From an uncultured Clostridium sp. (GTDB lineage Bacteria; Bacillota; Clostridia; Lachnospirales; Lachnospiraceae), in the NCBI GenBank assembly GCA_900543885.1, contig UQTA01000062.1:1-18212 (forward strand): a stretch of 18,212 nt of DNA, given 5' to 3'. Under the pieces are notes generated by a model. That model was not told the DNA's origin. It worked only from the letters and a program-made list of their open reading frames with translations, and ran no database searches. The translations under genes were made by a program, and so were the position numbers. Numbering within the stretch: position 1 is the first letter of the stretch; every line of letters starts with the position of its first letter. Positions 6,897 to 14,822 of this stretch are shown piece after piece.

Positions 6897-7375
6897 ACCT
6901 TCTCATCCTCCCGCAATTTTGCGATCAGCTCACTCATTTTCTCCGGTGTCATTTTCGGATGCACTTCATCATTGACCATTACAGCAGGCGCCAGTCCGCA
7001 GGCTCCTAAACATGAGACCGTTTCTACTGTAAACAACTGGTCATCCGTAGTATGCTTCTTCTTTCCAAGCCCCAGCTCCTTGTAAAGTCCCTCTAGGATC
7101 GGGATAGATTTGCGCACATGACAGGCAGTTCCATCACACACCTTGATCACGTATTTTCCCTTAGCCTCAAAAGAAAAATTCTCATAAAAGCTTGCTACAC
7201 TATAAGCCTTGGCCTCTGAAATTCCCAGTTTCCCCGCAACATAGGTCAGAAGCTCCGGCGGCAGATAACGATACTCTTCCTGGATTCCCTGGATAATAGG
7301 GATCAATGACTTCTCCTCACAGCTGTACTGCGAAATGATCTGGTCTGTCTTTTCATAATAAGATGTATCTAGCAT
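6893..7375 (-). CDS. hydC: Bifurcating hydrogenase [2Fe-2S] subunit (NuoE-like)
   Basis: The 160-residue thioredoxin-like [2Fe-2S] protein has the NuoE ligand pattern: VCDGTACHVRKS followed by VSCLGACGLAPAV (CX4C ... CX3C). The N-terminal helical bundle is also seen (YEKTDQIISQYSCEEKSLIPI, PPELLTYVAGKLGISEAKAYSVASFYENF). It forms the small subunit of the HydABC complex beside HydB. The start at 7375 is preferred over an in-frame ATG at 7411 because AAAGGAGGG lies five bases before it. First gene of the operon hydC-hydB-hydA, overlapping hydB by four bases. A -10 element and a Rex-like palindrome lie upstream. Confidence 0.95.
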   Translation of the reverse strand: MLDTSYYEKTDQIISQYSCEEKSLIPIIQGIQEEYRYLPPELLTYVAGKLGISEAKAYSVASFYENFSFEAKGKYVIKVCDGTACHVRKSIPILEGLYKELGLGKKKHTTDDQLFTVETVSCLGACGLAPAVMVNDEVHPKMTPEKMSELIAKLREDEKV

Positions 7376-7410
7376 TGTAACCCTCCTTTTGTACATTTCA
7401 CATATAATCA

Positions 7411-7416
7411 ATTATA
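7411..7416 (-). promoter_or_regulatory. Candidate -10 element of the hydCBA operon
   Basis: A perfect TATAAT on the minus strand lies 35 bases before the hydC start, with AAAGGAGGG in between. No good -35 hexamer is seen at 16-18 bases, so the promoter may be weak, activator-dependent or misplaced. Confidence 0.45.
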
Positions 7417-7446
7417 CATAAGAAAATGTTTTGTGCATAGTGCCAA

Positions 7447-7464
7447 TTGATATTTTTTTGACAA
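7447..7464 (-). promoter_or_regulatory. Rex-like operator candidate upstream of hydC
   Basis: The 18-base site TTGTCAAAAAAATATCAA matches the Rex consensus TTGTTAA-N4-TTAACAA at 11 of the 14 specified positions. Rex is an NADH/NAD+-sensing repressor known to control hydrogenase and fermentation genes in clostridia. The site lies just upstream of the expected -35 region. AT-rich sequence raises the chance of coincidence. Confidence 0.4.
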
Positions 7465-7496
7465 AATTCTCAATAAAAATATTAAAGCAAGAAAAA

Positions 7497-7526
7497 AGAA
7501 GCCCCGGAATTTCTTCTGAGACTTCT
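7497..7526 (-). terminator. Rho-independent terminator downstream of nrdD
   Basis: In the minus-strand RNA AGAAGTCTC pairs with GGGGCTTCT (two G-U pairs), then GAA pairs with TTC after one mismatch, closing on a four-base loop. A run of six Us overlapping the end of the stem follows. It separates nrdD from the hydCBA promoter. A second, weaker palindrome (TCCCG 7573-7577 / CGGGA 7588-7592) closer to nrdD has no U-run. Confidence 0.8.
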
Positions 7527-7621
7527 CTTTAAAAATTATAGCTTTCGGATTATGTGAAAAGATTTGCTTATTTCCCGGAAAAAATTTCGGGATAAGATGT
7601 TACATGACTCAAAATTCAATT

Positions 7622-9811
7622 TTACAGGTGCAGCACTCTGTCCCGGATCTCCTGTGTCCTTCCCTGATTCCAGAACTGTGTGCCAATATATCCGCAGGTT
7701 CTTCTGGCTACGAACATCTTATTCTGATCTTTGTTTCCGCAATTCGGGCACTCCCAGACCAGTTTGCCGGACTCATCATCTTTGATGATCATTTCCCCGT
7801 CATAACCGCAGCATTCGCAGTAATCGCTCTTTGTATTTAGCTCCGCATACATGATATTATTATAAATAAACTTCATAACAGAAAGCACCGCCGGAATATT
7901 GTTCTGCATATTAGGAACTTCCACATAGCTTACAGCGCCGCCTGGTGACAGTTTCTGGAAATCAGACTCAAATTTCAGCTTGCTGAACGCGTCAATCTTC
8001 TCAGATACGTGTACATGGTAACTGTTCGTAATGTAATTCTTGTCAGTTACTCCCGGAATAATGCCAAAGCGCTTCTGAAGGCATTTTGCAAACTTATAAG
8101 TAGTAGACTCCATAGGAGTTCCATATACAGAATAGCTGATATTCTCTGCTTCTTTCCATTCTTTGCATTTATCATTCAGACGCTGCATTACCTTTAATGC
8201 AAATGGACGTGCCTCTGGATCTGTATGTGACTTTCCAAGCATTCTCATGCACATTTCATACAGTCCCGCATATCCCAGTGAAATAGTAGAATATCCATTA
8301 AATAAAAGCCGGTCGATCTTCTCTCCCTTTTTCAGTCTTGCCAGCGCACCATTCTGCCACAGAATCGGAGCAACATCGGAAATCGTACCTAAAAGGCGTT
8401 CATGGCGGCATCTGAGAGCCTCATGACATAATTCCAAGCGCTCATCCAAAATCTCCCAGAAACGGTCCATATCGCCCTCAGAAGAACATGCTACATCTAC
8501 CAGATTGATCGTAACAACACCCTGATTGAAACGACCATAATATTTATGACTTCCATCTGCATTTCTCTGGGAATCCTCTACTGTCAGGAAGGAACGACAT
8601 CCCATACACGGATAAACATCTCCCTGCTTTAATTCCTTCATGATTTTTGCAGAAATATAATCCGGTACCATACGTTTGGCAGTACACTTAGCAGCTAACT
8701 CAGTCAGATACCAGTATGGAGCATCCTCAGAAATATTATCCTCATCCAGCACATAGATCAGCTTTGGGAACGCCGGTGTGATCCATACACCCTTTTCATT
8801 CTTTACGCCCTGCATACGCTGTACCATGACTTCTTCGATGATCATTGCAAGGTCTTTACGTGTCTGGCCTTCCGGTACTTCATCCAGATACATAAATACA
8901 GTTACAAACGGAGCCTGACCATTGCATGTCATTAATGTGATCAGCTGATACTGGATCGTCTGGATACCACTTTTAACTTCATCTCTCAGTCTGCGCTCTG
9001 TCACCTTATCAATAATCGCTTCGTCCAGAGATTCCCCACATTCTTTTCTCTCTTCGATCACATTTCTACGGATTTTCTTTCTGCTGATATCCACAAATGG
9101 AGCCAGATGTGCCAGAGTAAAAGACTGTCCGCCATACTGATTGCTGGCTACCTGAGCAACAATCTGAGTGGTTACATTACACGCAGTAAAAAAGCTATGT
9201 GGCTTTTCGATCAATGTCTCACTGATAACCGTACCATTCTGGAGCATATCTTCCAGATTAATCAGATCACAGTTATGCTCTCTCTGAGCAAAATAATCGG
9301 TATCATGAAAATGAATGATTCCTTCCTCATGGGCTCTTACGATCTTCTCTGGAAGAAGCACACGGCGGGAAAGATCCTTGCTCACTTCTCCAGCCATATA
9401 ATCACGCTGAGTAGAGTTGATCACCGGATTCTTATTGGAGTTTTCCTGATTTACCTCTTCGTTAATATTGTCAAGAAGTGATAAGATCCCATTGTCCGTT
9501 GTATTTGACTTACGGGTCAATTCCCTCTTGTAGCGATAACGCACATACTTCTGCGCTACTTCATACCCCCTCATAGCCATGATGCCAGTTTCCACCATGT
9601 CCTGAATATCTTCCACATTTACAGCATGAGTTGACTCCTGAACCTTATGAGCAATGCTGTCCGCAATCGCTCTTATCTGAAAGTCGTTCATCTGATGCAG
9701 CCTGTCCACTTCTTCATTCGCCTTATGCACTGCATTCACGATCTTCTGAGAATTAAAATGGACCTCTTCACCATTACGTTTAATTACATTCGTTTTTACT
9801 TCAACACTCAT
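7622..9811 (-). CDS. nrdD: Class III anaerobic ribonucleoside-triphosphate reductase (glycyl radical enzyme)
   Basis: The 729-residue protein opens with an ATP-cone allosteric domain (about 8-100, VIKRNGEEVHFNSQKIVNAV). The NrdD catalytic barrel follows, with SFFTACNVTTQIVAQVASNQ near 210 and YPCMGCRSFL. The C-terminus has a four-cysteine zinc site (CECCGYDG ... CPNCG) and the glycyl-radical motif RTCGYIG, with the radical glycine near residue 707. It reduces ribonucleoside triphosphates to dNTPs without oxygen once activated by NrdG. Length is typical. The start at 9811 follows GAGGGA. It appears monocistronic: a terminator at 7497-7526 separates it from hydC. An NrdR-box-like palindrome overlaps the promoter region (9861-9874), suggesting control by the dATP/ATP-sensing repressor NrdR. 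Assignment is secure. Confidence 0.97.
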   Translation of the reverse strand: MSVEVKTNVIKRNGEEVHFNSQKIVNAVHKANEEVDRLHQMNDFQIRAIADSIAHKVQESTHAVNVEDIQDMVETGIMAMRGYEVAQKYVRYRYKRELTRKSNTTDNGILSLLDNINEEVNQENSNKNPVINSTQRDYMAGEVSKDLSRRVLLPEKIVRAHEEGIIHFHDTDYFAQREHNCDLINLEDMLQNGTVISETLIEKPHSFFTACNVTTQIVAQVASNQYGGQSFTLAHLAPFVDISRKKIRRNVIEERKECGESLDEAIIDKVTERRLRDEVKSGIQTIQYQLITLMTCNGQAPFVTVFMYLDEVPEGQTRKDLAMIIEEVMVQRMQGVKNEKGVWITPAFPKLIYVLDEDNISEDAPYWYLTELAAKCTAKRMVPDYISAKIMKELKQGDVYPCMGCRSFLTVEDSQRNADGSHKYYGRFNQGVVTINLVDVACSSEGDMDRFWEILDERLELCHEALRCRHERLLGTISDVAPILWQNGALARLKKGEKIDRLLFNGYSTISLGYAGLYEMCMRMLGKSHTDPEARPFALKVMQRLNDKCKEWKEAENISYSVYGTPMESTTYKFAKCLQKRFGIIPGVTDKNYITNSYHVHVSEKIDAFSKLKFESDFQKLSPGGAVSYVEVPNMQNNIPAVLSVMKFIYNNIMYAELNTKSDYCECCGYDGEMIIKDDESGKLVWECPNCGNKDQNKMFVARRTCGYIGTQFWNQGRTQEIRDRVLHL

Positions 9812-9860
9812 TACTATCCCTCACTCATGCACAAAATATTGTTGTTTTTCAAACCACACT

Positions 9861-9874
9861 CACTATATCTAGTG
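9861..9874 (-). promoter_or_regulatory. NrdR-box-like palindrome at the nrdD promoter
   Basis: CACTATATCTAGTG is a near-perfect palindrome matching the core of the NrdR box (acaCwAtATaTwGtgt). It lies about 50 bases before the nrdD start, just after a candidate -10 TATAGT (9881-9886) with a weak -35 TTCAAG 18 bases further upstream. NrdR usually binds tandem boxes; the second box is not clear here. The rest of the 9812-10214 gap is AT-rich and holds no gene I can support, apart from the hairpin at 10109-10156. Confidence 0.6.
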
Positions 9875-10108
9875 CCAAGTACTATACTACTACAAAAATC
9901 TGTTCTTGAAAAGGGAAAAATAGAAAATAAAAGAATTCAGACAACAGCCACTATTGGGCGTTATTTTGACAATTTGTTTATTAGACTATCTTATATAATA
10001 TGCTCATTATATTACCTGGTCTTTCTCGACCGCTCAGCTATTATCCCACTAAATCTCAGGAATGTAAAGCACTATTTTTATAAAATTTAGGCATAAAAAA
10101 AGCAGAAC

Positions 10109-10156
10109 GGATCATAAAATGGACCGTCATAGTACTGACAGTCCATTTTATGACCC
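10109..10156 (-). terminator. Terminator hairpin downstream of the PTS operon
   Basis: Two 20-base arms (10109-10128 and 10137-10156) pair at 18 of 20 positions around an 8-base loop. On the minus strand the stem is followed by GTTCTGC and then seven Us. It lies about 60 bases after the IIA stop. The unusually long stem could also be a protein-binding palindrome. Confidence 0.65.
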
Positions 10157-10214
10157 ATGTTATTATTCTTTGGATTTTATCTGTTATTTGATTTTATCTA
10201 CTATCTGCAGATCC

Positions 10215-10628
10215 TCAAAACAGGTCGTCTTCTTGTGTTGTTTCGCTTTCTTCCAGATTTACGATCCGAATCGCATCTTTTGACTGCTCAATCACAGATT
10301 CCAGCATTTCACGGCTGATATCGCCTTCCAAAATCGTCAGACCGATCACCAACGCCAGGTTTACACCTGCTATCAGCGTAGTATTTGGGTGTTCCAGATA
10401 GGTATACATTGTGCTGTTGACACTTCCTCCATACATATCTGAAAGAAGAATCACCTGATCATCTTCCCCTACAGTCTGGAAAAAAGCATCCAATGCATCA
10501 TTTAAAGATTTCTCATCCACATAAGCATCAAATACGGTTACTTTATCATGGCCTCCTAACAGAATATCCAAAGAACTTGCTAAACCACTTGCAAGATGTC
10601 CATGAGAAGACAGAAAAAATTTTGTCAT
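10215..10628 (-). CDS. PTS mannose-family IIA component
   Basis: The 137-residue cytoplasmic EIIA of the mannose-sorbose family begins MTKFFLSSHGHLASG; H9 is the expected phosphorylation site that takes phosphate from HPr. The later DQVILLSDMYGGSVN segment matches the conserved SD-GGSP region of this family. It passes phosphate to the IIB encoded two genes earlier. It is the last gene of the operon, four bases after the ChbG-like gene, whose 3' end supplies its AAAGGA ribosome binding site. The C-terminal tail TTQEDDLF resembles the tail of the IIC protein. Family certain, sugar inferred from neighbours. Confidence 0.95.
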   Translation of the reverse strand: MTKFFLSSHGHLASGLASSLDILLGGHDKVTVFDAYVDEKSLNDALDAFFQTVGEDDQVILLSDMYGGSVNSTMYTYLEHPNTTLIAGVNLALVIGLTILEGDISREMLESVIEQSKDAIRIVNLEESETTQEDDLF

Positions 10629-10632
10629 ACTA

Positions 10633-11409
10633 TTACATTCCTTTCAGATCCCGATAGCTGATCAGTTCAATATTATTTTCCTGAATCCATTGTTTAAACC
10701 GTTCACTGGTAACAGCTGCCAGATCCTGATTACGAATCAGAGTATAAGTACTTACCTGGAAAAGTTCATGATCTACGTAACCACAGTGCGTTCCCAAAAA
10801 GCTAATCGGATTGTTCAGAAATTCCTGATCTCCAATCACACATTCTGTCAAATCTGCCTTGATCTGATCCTCCAGTGGAAATGGCTTTTTATTCCAGTTT
10901 CTAGAAGGTCTTATGATTCCAAATCGTTTGTGCATCTCCTTCACCAAGGGGATACTGTATTTTCTTCCTATTGCTTCCATTGCAGCCCAGGTTGCCGGAG
11001 TACTGTAGGAATGTCCATGGAGATATTCCGGAAACTTTCCTGTCAATTCCTTAAACCTTAGAACCTGTGCCTCTGTTTCTGTCAGACAATCTTCATATTT
11101 AACATGGTTCTGATCACCATCTTTCTGATCAATGGCCCAGTGCATGCCAGAAGTCAGAAATAAACCATTTTTCTGTACCAGAGATGGTACTTTTTCTGGA
11201 TCTGCACAAGGGCGCCCTGCAACCAGATTAATATCCTCCCCCAGGCAGATCTGCGGATAAGGCTTCATCAGTTCTACTGCAAATGGTGCTGCAGGCATAT
11301 TAGAAAACAATCCTGTACAGGTAATTGCTCCCTCTCTTGCTGCACGGGCAATGCCACAGCTGACAGCTTCTGTGATTCCAAGGTCATCTGACTGAATAAT
11401 AAGTTTCAT
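10633..11409 (-). CDS. ChbG/YdjC-family carbohydrate deacetylase, divergent active site
   Basis: This 258-residue protein has the YdjC-fold start MKLIIQSDDLG (canonical QADDLG, D8/D9). Family members such as ChbG remove an acetyl group from chitobiose or chitobiose-6-P through a metal held by Asp and two His. Here the usual G(V/L)HL(N/T)LT motif reads LGEDINLVAG, so the histidine position is D59. The usual DSHHHVH region reads YLHGHSYST, keeping H131 and H133. It may be a subfamily with a rearranged metal site or different substrate. It is encoded between PTS IIB and IIA, close to a NagA-like gene, which supports an acetylated amino sugar substrate. Ribosome binding site GGGGGTG precedes the start. 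Fold assignment good, exact activity uncertain. Confidence 0.8.
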   Translation of the reverse strand: MKLIIQSDDLGITEAVSCGIARAAREGAITCTGLFSNMPAAPFAVELMKPYPQICLGEDINLVAGRPCADPEKVPSLVQKNGLFLTSGMHWAIDQKDGDQNHVKYEDCLTETEAQVLRFKELTGKFPEYLHGHSYSTPATWAAMEAIGRKYSIPLVKEMHKRFGIIRPSRNWNKKPFPLEDQIKADLTECVIGDQEFLNNPISFLGTHCGYVDHELFQVSTYTLIRNQDLAAVTSERFKQWIQENNIELISYRDLKGM

Positions 11410-11427
11410 TGCAATACACCCCCATCT

Positions 11428-11919
11428 TTACTGAATCAGTTTCTTTAACGGAATTGCAATCTCTTCCGGGGTAGTCTGACAAATGCATTCCAGCCCTGTC
11501 GCCATCAGTTCACGGAATGTTGCTTCTTCATCTGTATCGCAATACAGATTGTTGTCAAAGCGTTTTCTTTCTTTTCCCTCTTTTTTCGGCGCCACTCTGC
11601 CATAATTTCCTACATTAATAAATGGAATGCCTTTTACCTGTTTTGCCATTTTAAGTGCATCTTCCGGACTGTTTACCAGTACAAGTACCTTTAATGGCTC
11701 ACATCTTGGATCATTTAAAGTCTTGATTGCGTCATCAATTGATTTAATAACTGTCTTGATTCCTGGAGGTGCTGCCATTTTTAATGATTTCTGAATCATT
11801 ACATTGGCAGCTGCATGATCATTTGCTACTACTATGCTGTCTACACCTGTGTGACGGGACCATTTAATCGCAATCTGACCATGGATCAGACGTTCATCAA
11901 TACGAAATAATTTGATCAT
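11428..11919 (-). CDS. PTS mannose-family IIB component
   Basis: The 163-residue protein has the signature of mannose-family EIIB, FRIDERLIHGQIAIKW, with H13 as the phosphorylated residue. Regions VDSIVVANDHAA and FINVGNYGR also fit the family. It receives phosphate from IIA and transfers it to the sugar during transport by IIC/IID. It sits 21 bases after the NagA-like gene, with an AAGGAAGGA ribosome binding site. IIA and IIB are separate proteins here, not a fused IIAB as in E. coli ManX, and are separated by a deacetylase gene. Confidence 0.95.
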   Translation of the reverse strand: MIKLFRIDERLIHGQIAIKWSRHTGVDSIVVANDHAAANVMIQKSLKMAAPPGIKTVIKSIDDAIKTLNDPRCEPLKVLVLVNSPEDALKMAKQVKGIPFINVGNYGRVAPKKEGKERKRFDNNLYCDTDEEATFRELMATGLECICQTTPEEIAIPLKKLIQ

Positions 11920-11940
11920 AAAAACATATCCTTCCTTTTT

Positions 11941-13125
11941 CTAATTTACCTTTGCCTTCAGCGCCTCTGTGTTGAATATTTTATCCGGTGTATCTACGTT
12001 TTTATTATAAACTTCCTTACCGCCTACAAAAGTACGTTCACAAACAAAATCATCATTTACAAAGATCATATCGGCACGTTTTCCAGACTGCAGGGAACCT
12101 GTCTCCCCATCAATTCCCAAATACCGGGCCGGATTAATCGATGCCATGTAAAATGCCTGTTCCACAGGAACTCCAACTTTTGTTACCAACTGTTTAATAT
12201 TTCGCAGTACCCAGCTTCCGCTTCCACAGATACGGCCATCTGAATTTAAGATCAGTCCTTTTTCATCTGCATAATTTTCACGTCCATACCGGATATATGT
12301 ACCCGTTGGAAGCCCTGCGATAAAATTAGAATCCGAAATTAAACAGAACTTGCTGTATGGCTGCAGTTTAAACATGATCCTTAACATATCTGGACATATA
12401 TGGTTTAGATCGGTAATGACTTCATAATAAATATTGTCTAATAACAGCAGTGCACCCAATGCACCTACATTTCTATGATGAATTCCCCTCATTCCATTGC
12501 CAAGATGGGTCGCAATATCAAATCCGGCCACTCTCTTGGCTTCATAAATATCTTCCGCATACGCTGCTGTATGGCAGCATGCTACTTTAATCTGATGCTC
12601 ATGGAGACATCGAATGACATCATATGCTCCCGGAAGTTCTGGCGCAATCGCCATCACTTTCATTTTTCCATGAGTTTTTTGGATCAGACGTTCTGTTTCT
12701 TCCACATCCGGTGCCGGCCAGGTCAGACCTACTGTTTTTTCACCGCCCCGCGCCCAGAAAGGACCTTCGCTGTGAATACCATAGATCACTGCTCCCTCAT
12801 AAACCTGATCCATTACACGGACAATTGCTTCAAAAGCATCTTCTTTTGCTGTTGGAAGAATCCCGGTAATACCGATAGATGCAAGTGCTTTTACATATCC
12901 TAATACATCTTCATCTGTACATGGATCTGTCATGGACCATCCACCAAATCCATGATTGTGAACATCTATAATACCAGGAAAAATATCCACCTTTCCAAGA
13001 TCTTCGTATTCTCCGTCCCATTCCGTTGTAATCTTTTCAATCTTATCATCGCAAATAGTGATATAGCCGTTTACGAATCCGTTTTCTGTTAGTATCCGTT
13101 CTGACTTCCATGTTTTTCTACTCAT
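11941..13125 (-). CDS. nagA: NagA-like N-acetylhexosamine-6-phosphate deacetylase
   Basis: The 394-residue amidohydrolase has the NagA metal and substrate residues in order: DVHNHGFGG (H56, H58), HSEGPF (E120, canonical HLEGPF), H185, ATHLGNGMRGIHHRN (H207 and HHR) and the catalytic Asp in ISDSNF (D265). It hydrolyses N-acetylglucosamine-6-P, or the galactosamine or mannosamine analogue, to the amino sugar phosphate and acetate in the cytoplasm. THLGNGM replaces the common HLFNAM, so a variant substrate is possible. It lies inside the PTS operon between IID and IIB, with GGAGG before the start. No deaminase (NagB/AgaS) is in the window. Reaction type is confident; the epimer is not. Confidence 0.9.
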   Translation of the reverse strand: MSRKTWKSERILTENGFVNGYITICDDKIEKITTEWDGEYEDLGKVDIFPGIIDVHNHGFGGWSMTDPCTDEDVLGYVKALASIGITGILPTAKEDAFEAIVRVMDQVYEGAVIYGIHSEGPFWARGGEKTVGLTWPAPDVEETERLIQKTHGKMKVMAIAPELPGAYDVIRCLHEHQIKVACCHTAAYAEDIYEAKRVAGFDIATHLGNGMRGIHHRNVGALGALLLLDNIYYEVITDLNHICPDMLRIMFKLQPYSKFCLISDSNFIAGLPTGTYIRYGRENYADEKGLILNSDGRICGSGSWVLRNIKQLVTKVGVPVEQAFYMASINPARYLGIDGETGSLQSGKRADMIFVNDDFVCERTFVGGKEVYNKNVDTPDKIFNTEALKAKVN

Positions 13126-13146
13126 TACGCGGCCTCCAAGCTTTCT

Positions 13147-13965
13147 TTAGAAAATTCCTAAAAATGCTAATACAATAGAGAGGATCAGAATGCCAAACAC
13201 CAGAGTAAGCGGCTTGTATCCCTTTTTAATCAGTTTCATAAGCACAAATACCAGAACGATGGATAAAAGACCCGGGATAATGGAATCCAGTATATCCAGT
13301 ACAACTACAGATGCCTCACCAACATTGATCGTCCAGGCCAGCTTTACGTTTACAGAAGAAGCTACCATAGCGCCTACCATGGTAATACCCATAACACCTG
13401 CGGCTTTTGTTAAAGACTGCATCAGACCGGAATTAAATACCGTATCAATAAAAGATGTTCCATACTTGTAGCCAGCTCTCAAAAGATACCAACGTGCTGC
13501 GATCTGGGAGCATCCATAAATCAGGATAAATAACAGAACACCCAGGAAATTAGCCTGACTGCAAAGACCGATTGCAATACCTGCTGCAATAACTCTTAAG
13601 CAGTTAAAGAAAAATGCATCTCCAATACCTGCTGTTGGTCCCATAAGAGCTACTTTAATGCTTTCAATGGTATCATCATCCACTGCGCCTGTCTCTTTTT
13701 TCTGACGTTCCAATGCATAAGAAATACCTGCAATCAAAGATAAAAATACTGCATGGGTATTAAAAAAGCCATTGTGACGGCGCATTGCCTCTGCTTTTTC
13801 TTTCTTATCGTCATACAATTCATCTAATGCCGGTTCCATGGTCAGCGCAAATGCATTGCCTTCCATCTTTACCATATTAAATCCACAGAAAACCAGGCCT
13901 GAATTCCAGAACATTTTTCTTAATGTTTTTTTCTCTTGTGGTGTATAATTTGTTTCTTTAGCCAT
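13147..13965 (-). CDS. PTS mannose-family IID membrane component
   Basis: The 272-residue protein has the EIID opening (LRKMFWNSGLVFCGFNMVKMEG), the cytoplasmic PALDELYDDKKEKAEAMRRH segment and the GPTAGIGDAFFFNCLRVIAAG motif. Several hydrophobic segments follow toward a membrane-embedded C-terminus. With IIC it forms the sugar channel. Its ATG overlaps the IIC stop by one base (TAATG), with GGAGG upstream, so translation is probably coupled. Family certain; the exact sugar specificity cannot be read from the sequence. Confidence 0.95.
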   Translation of the reverse strand: MAKETNYTPQEKKTLRKMFWNSGLVFCGFNMVKMEGNAFALTMEPALDELYDDKKEKAEAMRRHNGFFNTHAVFLSLIAGISYALERQKKETGAVDDDTIESIKVALMGPTAGIGDAFFFNCLRVIAAGIAIGLCSQANFLGVLLFILIYGCSQIAARWYLLRAGYKYGTSFIDTVFNSGLMQSLTKAAGVMGITMVGAMVASSVNVKLAWTINVGEASVVVLDILDSIIPGLLSIVLVFVLMKLIKKGYKPLTLVFGILILSIVLAFLGIF

Positions 13966-14762
13966 TAGAATAAGTCCTCCTCTCCTACAGATGAAGATGC
14001 ACCGCTCTTTTCTGCAATCTTAAGAACATCGTTAATCTTTTTCTCATTGCAGAAATAGGTGATTGCAATCACAGCTGCGATAATTGCGATTGCAACGGTT
14101 GGAAGTGACATATATTTGCTTAATACATATCCCAGGAAGAAGAAACAGCCGATTTCTTTATTCCAGATCATAGAAAGCAGGATTGCAAATCCAATACCAG
14201 TCATCATAGAACTGGACGCTGATAAACCTGACATGATAAATGCAGGCATATTATTCATTACATGTTCCAGGCTGCTTACGCCAAAAGCAATTGCTGCAAA
14301 CATGATAATCGCCTGAGGCAGACGATCCACAAAATATCCACACAACATAACCTGTGTACGATAAGATTTTTCTTTGCCGCTTCCAGCCATTTTCTCCCAA
14401 TATGGAGCAAGTGCTGCAAGAACCGGCTTCCACATTTCATTTGCTGACCCCATTAATGTACCAATTGGCATTGCAAGAGCAAGTCCTGTTTCAACATCTG
14501 CTCCTGTCAGGATCGTATACGCAACTGCTATAATACTGCTGGCACAGGCATCTGAAGGAATAGAACCACCGATAGCAGAAATTCCCATAAAGATTGCCTC
14601 CAGAGAAGCTGCCATAATCATACCGGTTCTAATATCTCCTAGAAGAAAACCAGTCACTGTTGCTGTTACGATCGGACGTTGTAAAGTCTGCCATCCTAAG
14701 AGACGGTCGGTACCCTGCATCAGGATCCATACTAACGCACAAATCAAACCACTTTGTATCAT
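13965..14762 (-). CDS. PTS mannose-family IIC membrane component
   Basis: The 265-residue integral membrane protein shows EIIC-sorbose-family features: MIQSGLICALVWILMQGTD, LQRPIVTATVTGFLLGD, ASLEAIFMGISAIGGSIP and GLALAMPIGTLM. Repeated hydrophobic spans follow. It forms the translocation core with IID. First structural gene of the operon; AAGGAGGGAG precedes the start. Its C-terminal cytoplasmic tail ends VGEEDLF, similar to the end of the IIA protein. A 127-base gap separates it from the regulator gene and contains a candidate -10. Confidence 0.95.
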   Translation of the reverse strand: MIQSGLICALVWILMQGTDRLLGWQTLQRPIVTATVTGFLLGDIRTGMIMAASLEAIFMGISAIGGSIPSDACASSIIAVAYTILTGADVETGLALAMPIGTLMGSANEMWKPVLAALAPYWEKMAGSGKEKSYRTQVMLCGYFVDRLPQAIIMFAAIAFGVSSLEHVMNNMPAFIMSGLSASSSMMTGIGFAILLSMIWNKEIGCFFFLGYVLSKYMSLPTVAIAIIAAVIAITYFCNEKKINDVLKIAEKSGASSSVGEEDLF

Positions 14763-14793
14763 ATAACTCCCTCCTTAGTTTTGATATAGTATT

Positions 14794-14822
14794 ATTATAT
14801 ATCCCATCGGGAAATCTTCCAT
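14794..14822 (-). promoter_or_regulatory. Candidate promoter of the PTS operon
   Basis: On the minus strand a perfect TATAAT (14794-14799) lies 17 bases after a weak ATGGAA (14817-14822). TCCC-GAT-GGGA forms a small palindrome between them that could be part of an operator. No -24/-12 sigma-54 pattern is seen. A weak -35 would fit activation by the upstream PRD-type regulator. Confidence 0.35.
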
